A stretch of DNA of 64,000 nt from a virus. The position numbers and the translations under genes are program-made. The stretch is from positions 1 to 64,000 of the IMG/VR virus record IMGVR_UViG_3300050821_003452. One strand, given 5' to 3'. Shown piece by piece: positions 1 through 8,575 of this stretch. The number at the start of each line of letters is the position of its first letter. The stretch's first letter is position 1. The notes under the pieces were generated by a model. That model was not told the origin of the DNA. It saw nothing but the letters and a program-made list of their open reading frames with translations, and ran no database searches.

Positions 1-1
1 C

Positions 2-2407
2 TTGGGGGCGACTGGCGCCCTCTACGGGTCCGGGGCCTATCAGCAGCAGCTTCAGCAGGCGCAACTTAATTCCGGCTATCAGCAGCAGCTTCAGCAGGCC
101 GCTTATCCATTCCAGACGGCGCAATATTTGGCGAACATCACTGGCGGCCTTGCCGGCGCTATGGGCGGGACCACGACAAGCCAGCAGCAGGGCACTTCTA
201 CCCCGGCCCAGCCTTCTATTTACAGTCAAATCCTTGGCGCCGGCACTGCCGGTTTGGGTCTTGCCGGTGGTATGGGGGCATTTGGATCAAACCCCAGCTA
301 TGGCGGCGGCAATATGTTTAGCGGGGACGCTTATGGTGGTTCTAGCGCCAATCCAGCGCAAGGACTTAATGCATCTGATTATGGTCCCGGCTTTGCCGGT
401 GGCGGCAATGTGCCACTGGATGGAAGCACTCCGGATATCACTTCTGGCGGTGGCATGAACTGGATGGGCTCTGATCCATCGGTCCCGAATGGCCAAATTC
501 ATGCCGCACCGATCAATGTTCCAAAGATTACCCCACTCAATATGAATAGCGGCTCTCAGTCTTCTTCCGGGCCGTCGCTTGGTGATATTGCTAAAACCGC
601 AATCTCAATTGGATCGATGTTCGCCGCTCGCGGTGGTGCTGTTCCGCACTTTGATGATGGTGGTGATGTAATCAATCCTGATGCGCCCTATCGAATGCCA
701 GATCAGCCATCTGTTAATAAATGGCGTCGTGGTGTTGATGAAGATAACGCTGCCGGGACGACAGCCACCCCCGGTCTTCCTTCTATTATTATGCAAGGAG
801 CAAATGCGCCGACTTCAGCAATGGCGTTTGCTCCTACAGGTGATGGACCGCCTAAAGAAAATGTAGGCAAGATTGCTACGGGCGATGATGAAAGTCCATC
901 GCCTTATGCTGATGCTGTTGCTGCAAAAAACAAAAAGGAAATGCAGAACCAGAGTTATCAAGTCCCTTATGACGACACCACTAACAACGAGAGCCGCACG
1001 TGGGCAAAAAGTCCTTGGCTTGCACTGATGAATGCTGGCTTTGGCATCATGGGTGGCACATCGCCTTATGCTGGCGTGAATATCGGCAAGGGTCTTCAAG
1101 AGGGCGTGAAAACTCTGGAAGGTCAGCGCAAGTCTTCTCAGGAAGAAGAAGCTATCAATCAGCGTGCTAGGCAGTTAGCCCTACAGGCCCAGCAGCATCT
1201 TGATAATTATACGCGCCTGAAACCTTCCGAGGCCGCCAATATCGAGAAGGCCAACAGCCAACTTGAACAGCAGGGCTGGCAGAAGGGCGCCGAGAATATC
1301 ATTAACGGCGATACCACTTGGTTCAACCCGCGTACTGGTGAAAGCGGCGTTCTTAAAGCTGATGGAACGTGGACACCGAAAGGCAAAACTGGGGCGCCGC
1401 CAACTGGTGCTGCACCGCCCGCTGGTGCGACACCGCCAGTGCCTCCACCCCCACAAGTAACGCCGCCTGTACCGCCGCCTCCGGGTGGCGCTACTCCGGG
1501 CGCTCAGTCTCCGGTCCCGCCGCAGCAACCCCCAGCAGGGGCGCAACCGCCAGTGCCGCCACAACAGCCGGCAGTTCCACCGCCCGTACCTCCGGTCCAG
1601 CCTCCCCAAGAAGCACCCCCGCCTTATGGCGTGAAAGACCTTGCCTCTAATCTAGAGCCCAGCAAGAGCAACATCACCTTTATGGGTAAGGGCTCGCCGC
1701 TGGGCAAAGCATCTGACAGAGATGCTCAGGCGACCATTCAGGCGCATGTCAAGTCTGCGCAACAGGAAGGCGCGTTGCGTCAAGATATCGGCAACATGAA
1801 GCTGGCCTATGCCACGCTAACCAAGGACGCCAACCAAGATAAATTCCTTGAGCAACTAGCTGAACAGCCCGGCGCTGATTTTGGCGCGCGACTTGAATAT
1901 GCCAAGAAAGCCAACGCACTCAAGATTGCGGCTGGTGAACCGCCTCCTTTCAATCCTGAGAAGATCGCTGCGGCAGAGACCATCAATAAAATCCAGAACC
2001 GTATGGGTCTGACCTTCTCGTCACAAATATCTCCGCGCGAAGCCTTCGCCGGCCAGAAGATTGGTATCGAAAGTTCGCCCGGCCTGACCAACAGTCCGCA
2101 GGGCTTACGCAGATTGTTGGCCACCTTTGAAGGTCTGGCAGATCAATCGCGAGACGAACGCGCGTTCTTCCAGAATTACCTCCAGAAAAATGGCACGTCA
2201 CTCGGCTGGCGGCAGGACTTCATAAACAAAAATCCTGACGAGCGTTATGTCGTGAAATCCATCATCGGCACGCTTCCTCCGGAAAATCAGCAGCATCTTG
2301 CTGAAGACGTTGAAGCGCTGCGCAAGGACCCTTCTGAGAAAAACAAGAAGCTCTTCAATCAGCACTATGCTGATACTGCGAGCTACTTCCTAAATGGGAA
2401 AATCTAA
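2..2407 (+). CDS. Large virion protein, 5'-truncated (possible DNA-ejection/internal protein)
   Basis: The frame is open from the window edge, so the true start is probably upstream; the first usable codon is a TTG at base 2. The 801 visible residues start with a Gln/Gly/Ala-rich stretch containing a repeated YQQQLQQA unit (exact 23-base DNA repeat at 38-60 and 77-99). A long Pro/Ala linker follows (about residues 460-545), then a helical Lys/Glu-rich C-terminus. This composition fits internal or ejection proteins of tailed phages, but no family is recognised with certainty. It ends in a TAATG overlap with the next late gene, so the two are translationally coupled. Structural role is inferred from position between late genes. 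Confidence 0.6.
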   Translation: MGATGALYGSGAYQQQLQQAQLNSGYQQQLQQAAYPFQTAQYLANITGGLAGAMGGTTTSQQQGTSTPAQPSIYSQILGAGTAGLGLAGGMGAFGSNPSYGGGNMFSGDAYGGSSANPAQGLNASDYGPGFAGGGNVPLDGSTPDITSGGGMNWMGSDPSVPNGQIHAAPINVPKITPLNMNSGSQSSSGPSLGDIAKTAISIGSMFAARGGAVPHFDDGGDVINPDAPYRMPDQPSVNKWRRGVDEDNAAGTTATPGLPSIIMQGANAPTSAMAFAPTGDGPPKENVGKIATGDDESPSPYADAVAAKNKKEMQNQSYQVPYDDTTNNESRTWAKSPWLALMNAGFGIMGGTSPYAGVNIGKGLQEGVKTLEGQRKSSQEEEAINQRARQLALQAQQHLDNYTRLKPSEAANIEKANSQLEQQGWQKGAENIINGDTTWFNPRTGESGVLKADGTWTPKGKTGAPPTGAAPPAGATPPVPPPPQVTPPVPPPPGGATPGAQSPVPPQQPPAGAQPPVPPQQPAVPPPVPPVQPPQEAPPPYGVKDLASNLEPSKSNITFMGKGSPLGKASDRDAQATIQAHVKSAQQEGALRQDIGNMKLAYATLTKDANQDKFLEQLAEQPGADFGARLEYAKKANALKIAAGEPPPFNPEKIAAAETINKIQNRMGLTFSSQISPREAFAGQKIGIESSPGLTNSPQGLRRLLATFEGLADQSRDERAFFQNYLQKNGTSLGWRQDFINKNPDERYVVKSIIGTLPPENQQHLAEDVEALRKDPSEKNKKLFNQHYADTASYFLNGKI

Positions 2408-4008
2408 TGGGATTTCTCTCTGATGCCGCCAACCAAGACGATCCTAATGCGCCGCCGCAACAGGATGCACCGGCCTATGGTGGCTTTCTGAGCGATAATC
2501 CGCCTCCAGCGCCACCGCCGCCTGTAGCGCAAGCTCCAAGCTGGTCTGAAATTCCCAAGAAGGCCCTTGTCAATGCTCCCGGTAGCGCCATGCAGTTCGG
2601 GGAAAATCTTTACCACACTGTCAGGCATCCGATTGATACGCTGGAGAGCATTGGTAATCTCGCACTTGGCACTATGCAAAAAGCCGGCCTAATGGCCAAG
2701 GGAGACACAGAAGCCAATAATTACGAGAAATATCCTGAAGCTCTCGGCAAGATGGTGGTGGATCGCTACGGCAGTGTCGATAATTTCAAGAAGACGCTCG
2801 CAACTGATCCAGTAGGTGCGGCTGCGGATATTTCCACGCTTCTGTTGGGGCCTGAAGCCGCGCTCTCCAAGGTTCCATATCTCGGCAAAGCCGCCACAGT
2901 CGCCCGCGCCGCGACCGATCCCCTAACTGTGCCTATTGGAGCCGCCAAGCTTGCTGGCAAGGCCGGCGCTCTCACGCTTGGCTATGACAGCGGCGCTGGC
3001 TATCGCAATATCGAAGAAGCCGCGCGTGCCGGCCATCAAGGCAGCGATACCAGCAAAGCCTTCAGAGCAAGCCAAGAAGGTCTGACTTCGCCTGAAGATA
3101 TCGTCAACATGGCGAATAACGCCAAGAAAAATCTCCTGAAAGAGCGCGGCCTTGATTACGAGACCGGCATGATCCCGGTCAAGAACAGCAACACGCAATT
3201 AAGTTTTGCCGATATCGGCCAAGCCATGACCGATGCTCACAAGATTACTACTTTCAAAGGAGAGCCGCTTAATCTTAATCCCGGCGTCCAGAGAGCATTA
3301 GAACGCGCGGACGATCAAATCATAAAATGGGTGCAACTCAATCCGGCAGAGTTTCATACCCCGCTGGGCTTCGATGCCTTGAAGAAATCCATGGGGACAC
3401 TGCGAGATCAATTCGAAGTTGGCACTCCGGAATGGAAGGCCATTAACGGCTATTACAAAGCCACCGATAACACGATCCGCAAGCAGGTTCCTGAGTACGG
3501 CAAGGTCATGAAAGATTATGCCGATTTCTCTAACGAGATAAATCAAATAGAGAAGACATTCTCGATGCCGCGCGATCAAGGAAAATTGGTTTACGATACA
3601 GCACTGCGCAAATTGCAAAGCATCATGCGCAAGAACGTCAACACCAATTTCGGTCAAAGAGAAAATCTGGCTAATGTTTTGGAAGAGGCCGGCGCTCCGA
3701 ACCTGAAGGCCGCGCTTGCGGGTCAGGCACTTAGCTCGCCAGAGGCTCATGGCCTTGTGAGACTGATCCCGGCACTCAAGAGCTTGGGTTGGACTGGCCT
3801 CAAAGAGGCCGCAACGGCGCTGGGTATAGGCTCGCCATATGCCGCTGGTCGCGTTGCGCATGGATTGGGCGTGATGGCTAGACCATTCAAATATCTCCCG
3901 CCGAAATCGCTTCAGGCCGCACAGGAAATCGGGCGCTGGGTGCCGCAGGAAAAACGCGGCGGCAGAATAGACCGCGCCATGAGAGCCGCAAGGAGACACC
4001 ATGGTTGA
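2407..4008 (+). CDS. Virion structural protein, unknown family
   Basis: 533 residues, starting on the ATG that overlaps the previous stop (TAATG). The N-terminus (about 1-45) is Pro/Gln-rich and carries a GFLSD motif twice. The rest is mainly helical, with an Ala/Gly-rich stretch around 130-200 and a basic Arg-rich C-terminus. It sits between the truncated virion protein and the collar protein, overlapping the latter by 8 bases. Position and composition suggest a virion-associated, perhaps ejected, protein. No catalytic motif is visible. Confidence 0.6.
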   Translation: MGFLSDAANQDDPNAPPQQDAPAYGGFLSDNPPPAPPPPVAQAPSWSEIPKKALVNAPGSAMQFGENLYHTVRHPIDTLESIGNLALGTMQKAGLMAKGDTEANNYEKYPEALGKMVVDRYGSVDNFKKTLATDPVGAAADISTLLLGPEAALSKVPYLGKAATVARAATDPLTVPIGAAKLAGKAGALTLGYDSGAGYRNIEEAARAGHQGSDTSKAFRASQEGLTSPEDIVNMANNAKKNLLKERGLDYETGMIPVKNSNTQLSFADIGQAMTDAHKITTFKGEPLNLNPGVQRALERADDQIIKWVQLNPAEFHTPLGFDALKKSMGTLRDQFEVGTPEWKAINGYYKATDNTIRKQVPEYGKVMKDYADFSNEINQIEKTFSMPRDQGKLVYDTALRKLQSIMRKNVNTNFGQRENLANVLEEAGAPNLKAALAGQALSSPEAHGLVRLIPALKSLGWTGLKEAATALGIGSPYAAGRVAHGLGVMARPFKYLPPKSLQAAQEIGRWVPQEKRGGRIDRAMRAARRHHG

Positions 4009-4909
4009 CCCAACCACAGCCAATATTGGTCTTGCTGTTCCTACGCGCGGCTCTGACACGGGTACATGGGATACGCCAGTTAACGGCAATTTCAATATTA
4101 TTGATCCTTCGATTGGCGGCATTCTTACTATTGGCCTGAATAGCTCGAACATCTCGCTTTCTTCTGCGCAGTTTATCTACAAGAGCATCACGTTCAATTC
4201 GACGCTGACAGCAAACGTGAGCGTGACGTTTCCGTCCACATTCATCAAATCATACGAGATTTATAATACCTGCACGGGTTCCAGCCTTTTCACGGTGACG
4301 CTTGCTGCGGCTGGCGGCGGACAAGTTATCTGCGCTCCCTTCGGGGAAATAATCGATATGGTCAGCGACGGCACCAATCTGCGATACAAGAATTTGGGTC
4401 GCGTCGGCTCTTACTGGGATTATGCCGGGTCATCTATTCCGGCGTGGGTGAGTGGATGTACCATCCCGCCGTATCTGAATTGCGACGGCACGATATTCAG
4501 TTCGGCATCTTACCCGGCGCTTTTCAATTATCTCGGCACAACCACGCTGCCTGACAGTCGCGCAAGATATCGCGTGACACTCAATCAGGGTTCTCTCAGT
4601 CCGATTTCGAGCGCTACCAATAATAGTTTTACGGCAAGCTCAGTCGGTGTTGCTGGTGGTGTGCAAGCGACTACGCTATCCAGCCAGCATGTGCCCCAAC
4701 TGGTCGATCCGGGCCACCATCATGGTGGCACTTTGAATTTGCCGGGCGGCGGCGGCACTATTCAGGGCGGCACGGGCATAAGCGCGTCATTTACGCAGAA
4801 CACATCATCTGCCGTTACCGGCATCGTTTATGGCAGCAGCACACAAACAGTCGTGACAGGCCTCCCGCCAAGCTATGTCGGTGGCTTGACACTCATAAGG
4901 GCTGGGTAG
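4001..4909 (+). CDS. Tail-collar domain protein (tail fibre or fibre tip)
   Basis: 302 residues. The N-terminal part (VPTRGSDTGTWDTPVNGNF) is the kind of repeat that opens many phage fibre proteins. Around residues 155-190 lies a collar-type segment: IPPYLNCDGTIFSSASYPAL followed by LGTTTLPDSRARY, typical of phage tail-collar domains. The C-terminal third is Gly/Ser/Thr-rich with a HHHGG cluster, as in trimeric fibre tips. It is the last clearly structural gene before the lysis cassette. Likely host-surface contact; exact location on the virion is not shown by the sequence. Confidence 0.75.
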   Translation: MVDPTTANIGLAVPTRGSDTGTWDTPVNGNFNIIDPSIGGILTIGLNSSNISLSSAQFIYKSITFNSTLTANVSVTFPSTFIKSYEIYNTCTGSSLFTVTLAAAGGGQVICAPFGEIIDMVSDGTNLRYKNLGRVGSYWDYAGSSIPAWVSGCTIPPYLNCDGTIFSSASYPALFNYLGTTTLPDSRARYRVTLNQGSLSPISSATNNSFTASSVGVAGGVQATTLSSQHVPQLVDPGHHHGGTLNLPGGGGTIQGGTGISASFTQNTSSAVTGIVYGSSTQTVVTGLPPSYVGGLTLIRAG

Positions 4910-4913
4910 AACC

Positions 4914-5630
4914 ATGGTCGATATTGCGGGACTAAAAATCAAGAACGCAGAGCGATGGGCCGCAGCTAGAGTTACCCGCAATTTTGTCTCAGTAGCCAGA
5001 GCCCTAGTCGAGCCATCGGCCAAAATCAGATATCTCTCTGTTGAAGTCAAAACCAAAGTCCCGTGGTGGGTCATTGCGGTTATTCATGAGCGCGAAGCCA
5101 GCCAGAATTGGCGCACGCAACTGGCGCAAGGCGATCCCCTCAATCGGGTTTCCGTTCATGTCCCGGGCGGACGTGGGCCTTTTGCGACATGGGAAGAGGG
5201 CGCGTTTGATGCCCTTGTTAATTGTTCGCCTCATGCGGCCAGAAACGATGACTGGAGCATTGGCGGCACGCTGACCACTCTGGAAGAATACAATGGTCTT
5301 GGTTATGCCGGCATGGGAAGGCCGTCGCCTTATGTCTGGGCCGGGACCAATCAGTATATTTCTGGAAAATATGTCAGGGATGGGGTCTTTGATCCCAATG
5401 TGGTTGATAGCCAGCTTGGATGTGCCGGCTTGATTAAAACCATGATGACCATGGATGGCTCTATCCGGTTCGGGGCTCCAACCATGGTGCAGCCGGCAGG
5501 GACCACCACGATCCCGCCCAAAACCACCACGGTCCCTGTGCCACCGCCAGTTGTGCCACAGCCGAAAATCAGTCAAGGTATATGGGGAAATCTTATCTCT
5601 CTTGTATCGTCTATCTTCAGGAGGAAGTGA
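4914..5630 (+). CDS. Endolysin, lysozyme-like family
   Basis: 238 residues. The core (about 40-185) contains PWWVIAVIHEREASQNW, where the Glu after IHER is a candidate catalytic acid, and a GGTLTTLEEYNGLGYAG segment. This arrangement is found in the phage and bacterial lysozyme family COG5526. A Pro/Thr linker (about 190-220) leads to a short hydrophobic tail ending in Arg/Lys (SLVSSIFRRK), which could associate with the membrane. No signal peptide is seen, so export would depend on the holins encoded directly downstream. The stop overlaps the next start (TGATG). Confidence 0.65.
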   Translation: MVDIAGLKIKNAERWAAARVTRNFVSVARALVEPSAKIRYLSVEVKTKVPWWVIAVIHEREASQNWRTQLAQGDPLNRVSVHVPGGRGPFATWEEGAFDALVNCSPHAARNDDWSIGGTLTTLEEYNGLGYAGMGRPSPYVWAGTNQYISGKYVRDGVFDPNVVDSQLGCAGLIKTMMTMDGSIRFGAPTMVQPAGTTTIPPKTTTVPVPPPVVPQPKISQGIWGNLISLVSSIFRRK

Positions 5631-5803
5631 TGCAGAACTTTATCGACATTCTGTGCGGCGTCGGCGGGTTTATCGTGTGCTGGTTCACCAAGGATTTTCT
5701 CCAGAAGGCGCTAACCGGCACGGAGGGCTTTATAGCCACCATGGAAGCCAAGATCGCGGCGCTTAAAGCCGCTAAGGCTCCAACAACTCCACCCAAGACC
5801 TGA
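5630..5803 (+). CDS. Small membrane protein, holin-like
   Basis: 57 residues. The ATG at 5630 overlaps the endolysin stop and is preceded by AGGAGG, better than the longer in-frame start at 5582. One hydrophobic segment (DILCGVGGFIVCWF) sits near the N-terminus, followed by an amphipathic Ala/Lys helix and a Pro/Thr tail. Size, single membrane segment and position between endolysin and other membrane proteins fit a holin or holin partner. Confidence 0.6.
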   Translation: MQNFIDILCGVGGFIVCWFTKDFLQKALTGTEGFIATMEAKIAALKAAKAPTTPPKT

Positions 5804-5836
5804 TCCTTACTAGATGAAAAGCGGGGGTAGGATGAA

Positions 5837-6058
5837 ATGTGGGAAACCATCAAAGGCTGGTTCAAAAACTCGCTAACGCTTGTCTGGGCGAGACTTCAGT
5901 ATATAGGAAGCATCATCGTGGCCGGGCTGGTCGCTACTTTTGGGGATTATGACTTCAAGACCCTAGCCACCATGACTTCCCGGGATGCGCTGCATATTCT
6001 TGGGGCGCTGGTCATCACCGGCATCATGACAGAATTCTGCCGGCGCAGGACGCTCTAA
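5837..6058 (+). CDS. Small membrane protein of the lysis cassette
   Basis: 73 residues, with AGGATGAA just before the ATG. A membrane segment at about 20-35 (YIGSIIVAGLVATFG) and a second hydrophobic stretch at about 50-65 (HILGALVITGIMTEF) end in an RRR cluster. A two-segment holin is plausible; there is no family-level recognition. Confidence 0.6.
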   Translation: MWETIKGWFKNSLTLVWARLQYIGSIIVAGLVATFGDYDFKTLATMTSRDALHILGALVITGIMTEFCRRRTL

Positions 6059-6060
6059 AA

Positions 6061-6489
6061 ATGTGGATGACCATCATCAGCTTCCTTGGTGGCCCGGTCA
6101 TCAGCGGGCTGATCAAGTCCTATCAGGCCAAATTGGCGGCAGGGAATACCTCAGAAAAGATTGCTGCTGAGTTGGCTGCCACTGAGATTGCTACCCAGCA
6201 AGCTGAAATTCAGGCTCAGATTAATCTTAAAATCGCTGAAATAGGCCACCCGTGGGAACCAGAAAAGCTGGCCTTCTATGTCACACTAGTCTTCTACGCC
6301 AAGATTTTGCTGTGGGATAAGGTGATAGGCAGTTTCGTTGGCTGCGCTGGTCACACTGCTCCGGGCACATGCGTATCCTTCCAGACCGATCCCGTTGAAG
6401 GGGCTGCCGCTATATGGGCCGGCCTGATCATGAGCTTCTACTTCACCAAAAGAGGCTTCGAAAATGTGGCCCGGATCATCAAGCGGTGA
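6061..6489 (+). CDS. Holin, similar to the 3-TM gene-transfer-agent holin type
   Basis: 142 residues. A short N-terminal hydrophobic stretch is followed by a long Ala/Glu/Gln helix (about 25-65, AELAATEIATQQAEIQAQI), then two membrane segments (about 75-95 and 118-135). A charged helix ahead of paired membrane spans, with the phrase EIGHPWEPEKL before the first span, resembles the holin family seen in alphaproteobacterial gene transfer agents. It lies 2 bases after the previous stop in the lysis cassette. Confidence 0.6.
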   Translation: MWMTIISFLGGPVISGLIKSYQAKLAAGNTSEKIAAELAATEIATQQAEIQAQINLKIAEIGHPWEPEKLAFYVTLVFYAKILLWDKVIGSFVGCAGHTAPGTCVSFQTDPVEGAAAIWAGLIMSFYFTKRGFENVARIIKR

Positions 6490-6560
6490 TCGCAGGATTT
6501 GTGCATAACGCATAAGGTGAAGGATCATATCCATGGCGGCGGCAATTTTTGGAAAGCATC

Positions 6561-6764
6561 ATGCAATCGGTCCCTGAGAGACTTGCGGCCTTGGAAGAGC
6601 GCGTGCGAAATATCGGTGATGACGTGTCCGAGATCGCTGACAGGGTTGACGAAATTCGCTCGCTTATTCAACAGGGTAAGGGGGCCAAGTGGGTCATTGT
6701 GGTCATGGCCAGCGTGATCGGCACGGCGCTTGGCGCTATTGCTCACAAAATGCTTCCCTTCTGA
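6561..6764 (+). CDS. XhlA-like lysis accessory protein
   Basis: 67 residues starting at the ATG preceded by GGAAAG; a TTG four codons upstream is the alternative. The N-terminal half is a heptad-like coiled coil (ERLAALEERVRNIGDDVSEI) and the C-terminal half is one membrane span (WVIVVMASVIGTALGAIA). This is the layout of the XhlA haemolysin-type proteins that work with a holin in PBSX-like lysis. Context in the lysis cassette supports it. Confidence 0.6.
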   Translation: MQSVPERLAALEERVRNIGDDVSEIADRVDEIRSLIQQGKGAKWVIVVMASVIGTALGAIAHKMLPF

Positions 6765-6816
6765 GGTTTTCCCTTGGTAAAACCGACCATCATCAATGGG
6801 GATAGGGAAATCTTTC

Positions 6817-7344
6817 ATGCGAGTTTTATCATTGGGGGTAGCGTGCTTGTTGGGCATGACGATCACTCCAGCACAAGCCAAGAAATACGTAGTTCTTGAT
6901 CCATCCTGTAATGTTACAATGCCATGCGAGGGTGGATTTTACTCTGAACGGGCAAAGAAGTTCATTGGCATCCCCTTCGGCATGCCATTGCAACATTACA
7001 TACCCCAACGCCCGAAACATCAAGCCGTTCCAGTTATCCACTCAGAAGCCGTGATCGGGGGCCGCCCTTCCGGATGCCCTCACGCTTATTGCGGGTGCAG
7101 TGCATCCCTGTACCTGTTTGGAGCCATCAAGCCTGATCTTAATCTGGCCGCCAATTGGCTCAGGTTTCCCCGCACCAGCCCAGCCCCTAGAATGGCCGCA
7201 GCACGCCATGGGCACGTCATGGTGCTGGTAGAGGCCCGGGGCGGCTCTAACTGGTTAGTCCATGACGGCAACTCAGGACGCGGCCTGACGCGGCTGCACG
7301 TTCGTTCTATTGCCGGCTATACGATAGTAAATCCTAACTCGTAA
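6817..7344 (+). CDS. Secreted Cys/His protein, possible peptidoglycan hydrolase
   Basis: 175 residues from the ATG at 6817 (GGGAAA in front), which yields a clean signal peptide ending at PAQA-KK; the ATG seven codons upstream would spoil it. The mature part contains CPHAYCGCSASLYLFG and later ARHGHVMVLVE, giving a Cys followed by a His about 45 residues on. That order is seen in CHAP/NlpC-type hydrolases and in small secreted alphaproteobacterial proteins. Assignment to that fold is inference. It is coupled to the next gene by TAATG. Confidence 0.55.
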   Translation: MRVLSLGVACLLGMTITPAQAKKYVVLDPSCNVTMPCEGGFYSERAKKFIGIPFGMPLQHYIPQRPKHQAVPVIHSEAVIGGRPSGCPHAYCGCSASLYLFGAIKPDLNLAANWLRFPRTSPAPRMAAARHGHVMVLVEARGGSNWLVHDGNSGRGLTRLHVRSIAGYTIVNPNS

Positions 7345-7694
7345 TGCCCAAAAATAAAAATAATATTCTTGTCCGGATTTTGGTTTTTGTGGTTCTCATA
7401 AATACCCCTAATCCGTGCTATGCAGAAAGCAGGTATGGACTGGTGAGTTTTTATCACGAGCCTCAACTTACTTCTTCGGGTGAGAGGTTCCGGCCCTTGG
7501 ATATGACTTGCGCGCACCGTTATCTGCCATTTGGCACGATAATCGTGGTGCAACGCGGCAAGCATGAGGCCGAATGCAGGGTTAATGATCGCGGCCCCGG
7601 TGTCAGGGGCCGCATCTTGGATGTATCGCTAGGGGTCGCACGGAAGCTAGGAATGACCAATTCCGGCGTCGTTAGTGCCGTAATCAGCTACTAG
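7344..7694 (+). CDS. RlpA-like double-psi beta-barrel protein (lytic transglycosylase-like)
   Basis: 116 residues with an N-terminal signal peptide (hydrophobic to about residue 28, ending CYA-ES). The body is a compact RlpA domain: SGERF, then TCAHRYLPFGT, then VNDRGP and GRILDVSLGVARKLGM. These are the hallmark blocks of RlpA and barwin-like barrels that bind or cleave denuded glycan strands. There is no SPOR domain. As the last gene of the lysis cassette it may help degrade peptidoglycan at division-type sites. Confidence 0.85.
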   Translation: MPKNKNNILVRILVFVVLINTPNPCYAESRYGLVSFYHEPQLTSSGERFRPLDMTCAHRYLPFGTIIVVQRGKHEAECRVNDRGPGVRGRILDVSLGVARKLGMTNSGVVSAVISY

Positions 7695-7953
7695 CTGCGG
7701 TCGGATTAAGGGCGTTCAGGGTCGCGTTGTTGTTCTCGACCTGAGTGGTGGCTGCGTCAACCGCTGCCTGATCGGTCCCGCTCCGCAGGGTTGTCACAAG
7801 GGCCTGCACAGCAGTTACGGCGGTAGTGTTAGCGGCGACCGCTGCCGTTAGCTTGGTGGTGTCGGCCATGATCTGTTTCTGCCTTTTCTCTATCTCTTCA
7901 AGCTTTGCGAGAACATCACGCAAAGTGGGCTTTCGCAGCCTACAAGATATCAT
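7684..7953 (-). CDS. Small phage protein, helical, unknown function
   Basis: 89 residues from the ATG at 7953 (AGAGGG ahead); a longer TTG start at 7983 is possible. A coiled-coil N-terminus (DVLAKLEEIEKRQKQI) is followed by Ala/Thr/Val-rich repeats (TTKLTAAVAANTTAVTAVQ), a composition seen in small phage structural proteins. It converges on the RlpA-like gene with an 11-base overlap and diverges from the next plus-strand gene across an inverted repeat. Confidence 0.55.
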   Translation of the reverse strand: MISCRLRKPTLRDVLAKLEEIEKRQKQIMADTTKLTAAVAANTTAVTAVQALVTTLRSGTDQAAVDAATTQVENNNATLNALNPTAASS

Positions 7954-7977
7954 TTGCTGAGCCCTCTGTCTAAATTG

Positions 7978-8002
7978 GAACAAACAACCGCCTCGTTTGT
8001 TC
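7978..8002. repeat. Inverted repeat between divergent genes
   Basis: GAACAAAC and GTTTGTTC form an exact 8-base inverted repeat separated by 9 bases, between the divergent starts at 7953 and 8035. It could be an operator for either gene or an RNA stem-loop. Confidence 0.5.
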
Positions 8003-8034
8003 CATACTTAGCCATTTTTAGGAGGGATTAACAG

Positions 8035-8265
8035 ATGATCGGAATTGCCATAGCACTTCTCCAATTACTCATTGGCGTCATCGTCATCTGCGGCGTCATC
8101 TGGTTCGTGTTCTATGTTCTCCGGTCGGTCATGGGCATCGCAATTCCAGCCCGCCTAGAACAAATGGTCTGGCTGATTATCCTGATCCTCGTCCTGATTG
8201 CACTTCTGTCTATGGTCGCGGGCGGGTCGATCAGTTCCGGGTTTCATTTCGGGTCCATTCGATAA
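8035..8265 (+). CDS. Small two-span membrane protein
   Basis: 76 residues, preceded by a strong AGGAGGG site. Two long hydrophobic segments (about 3-35 and 44-62) are joined by a short loop, with a Gly/Ser-rich C-terminus. No family is recognised. It could be a late lysis or superinfection membrane protein. Confidence 0.6.
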   Translation: MIGIAIALLQLLIGVIVICGVIWFVFYVLRSVMGIAIPARLEQMVWLIILILVLIALLSMVAGGSISSGFHFGSIR

Positions 8266-8349
8266 TCGTCAATCGCGGTTTTACAACGGTAGTGACATAC
8301 CCGATCCTGATCTTGGACCGCCGCCAAAACCGATCTGTAGGGGATGTTG

Positions 8350-8475
8350 ATGACCAAACGTCGGCCAGATATGCCTATCCCTACGGGACGCGAGTACATG
8401 ATCATGGTCATCGTCGTGCTGGCCGTGGTCATGACCGTGTTGCTAATCAATTTCTTTGTCGGACCCACACAATAA
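8350..8475 (+). CDS. Micro-protein with one membrane span
   Basis: 41 residues (MTKRRPDMPIPTGREY, then a 19-residue hydrophobic helix). AGGGG lies 6 bases before the ATG. The positive N-terminus and single span suggest an inner-membrane peptide. Its last 29 bases overlap the end of an opposing micro-gene. It was found by reading the gap by eye. Confidence 0.5.
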   Translation: MTKRRPDMPIPTGREYMIMVIVVLAVVMTVLLINFFVGPTQ

Positions 8476-8575
8476 CCGCCGCGATCACGAATGGAGTAAG
8501 GAATACCGCCGCCACGGCTAGGATTACCACGCCGCGCGGAAACAGGTAATTACCTACCCATATCAGATCATCCAT
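8447..8575 (-). CDS. Micro-protein with one membrane span, coupled to upstream gene
   Basis: 42 residues: MDDLIWVGNYLF, then a long hydrophobic segment (VVILAVAAVFLTPFVIAAVI) ending VRQRN. The ATG lies inside the end of the preceding minus-strand gene (8-base overlap), indicating translational coupling. The 3' end overlaps the opposing micro-gene by 29 bases. Confidence 0.5.
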   Translation of the reverse strand: MDDLIWVGNYLFPRGVVILAVAAVFLTPFVIAAVIVWVRQRN

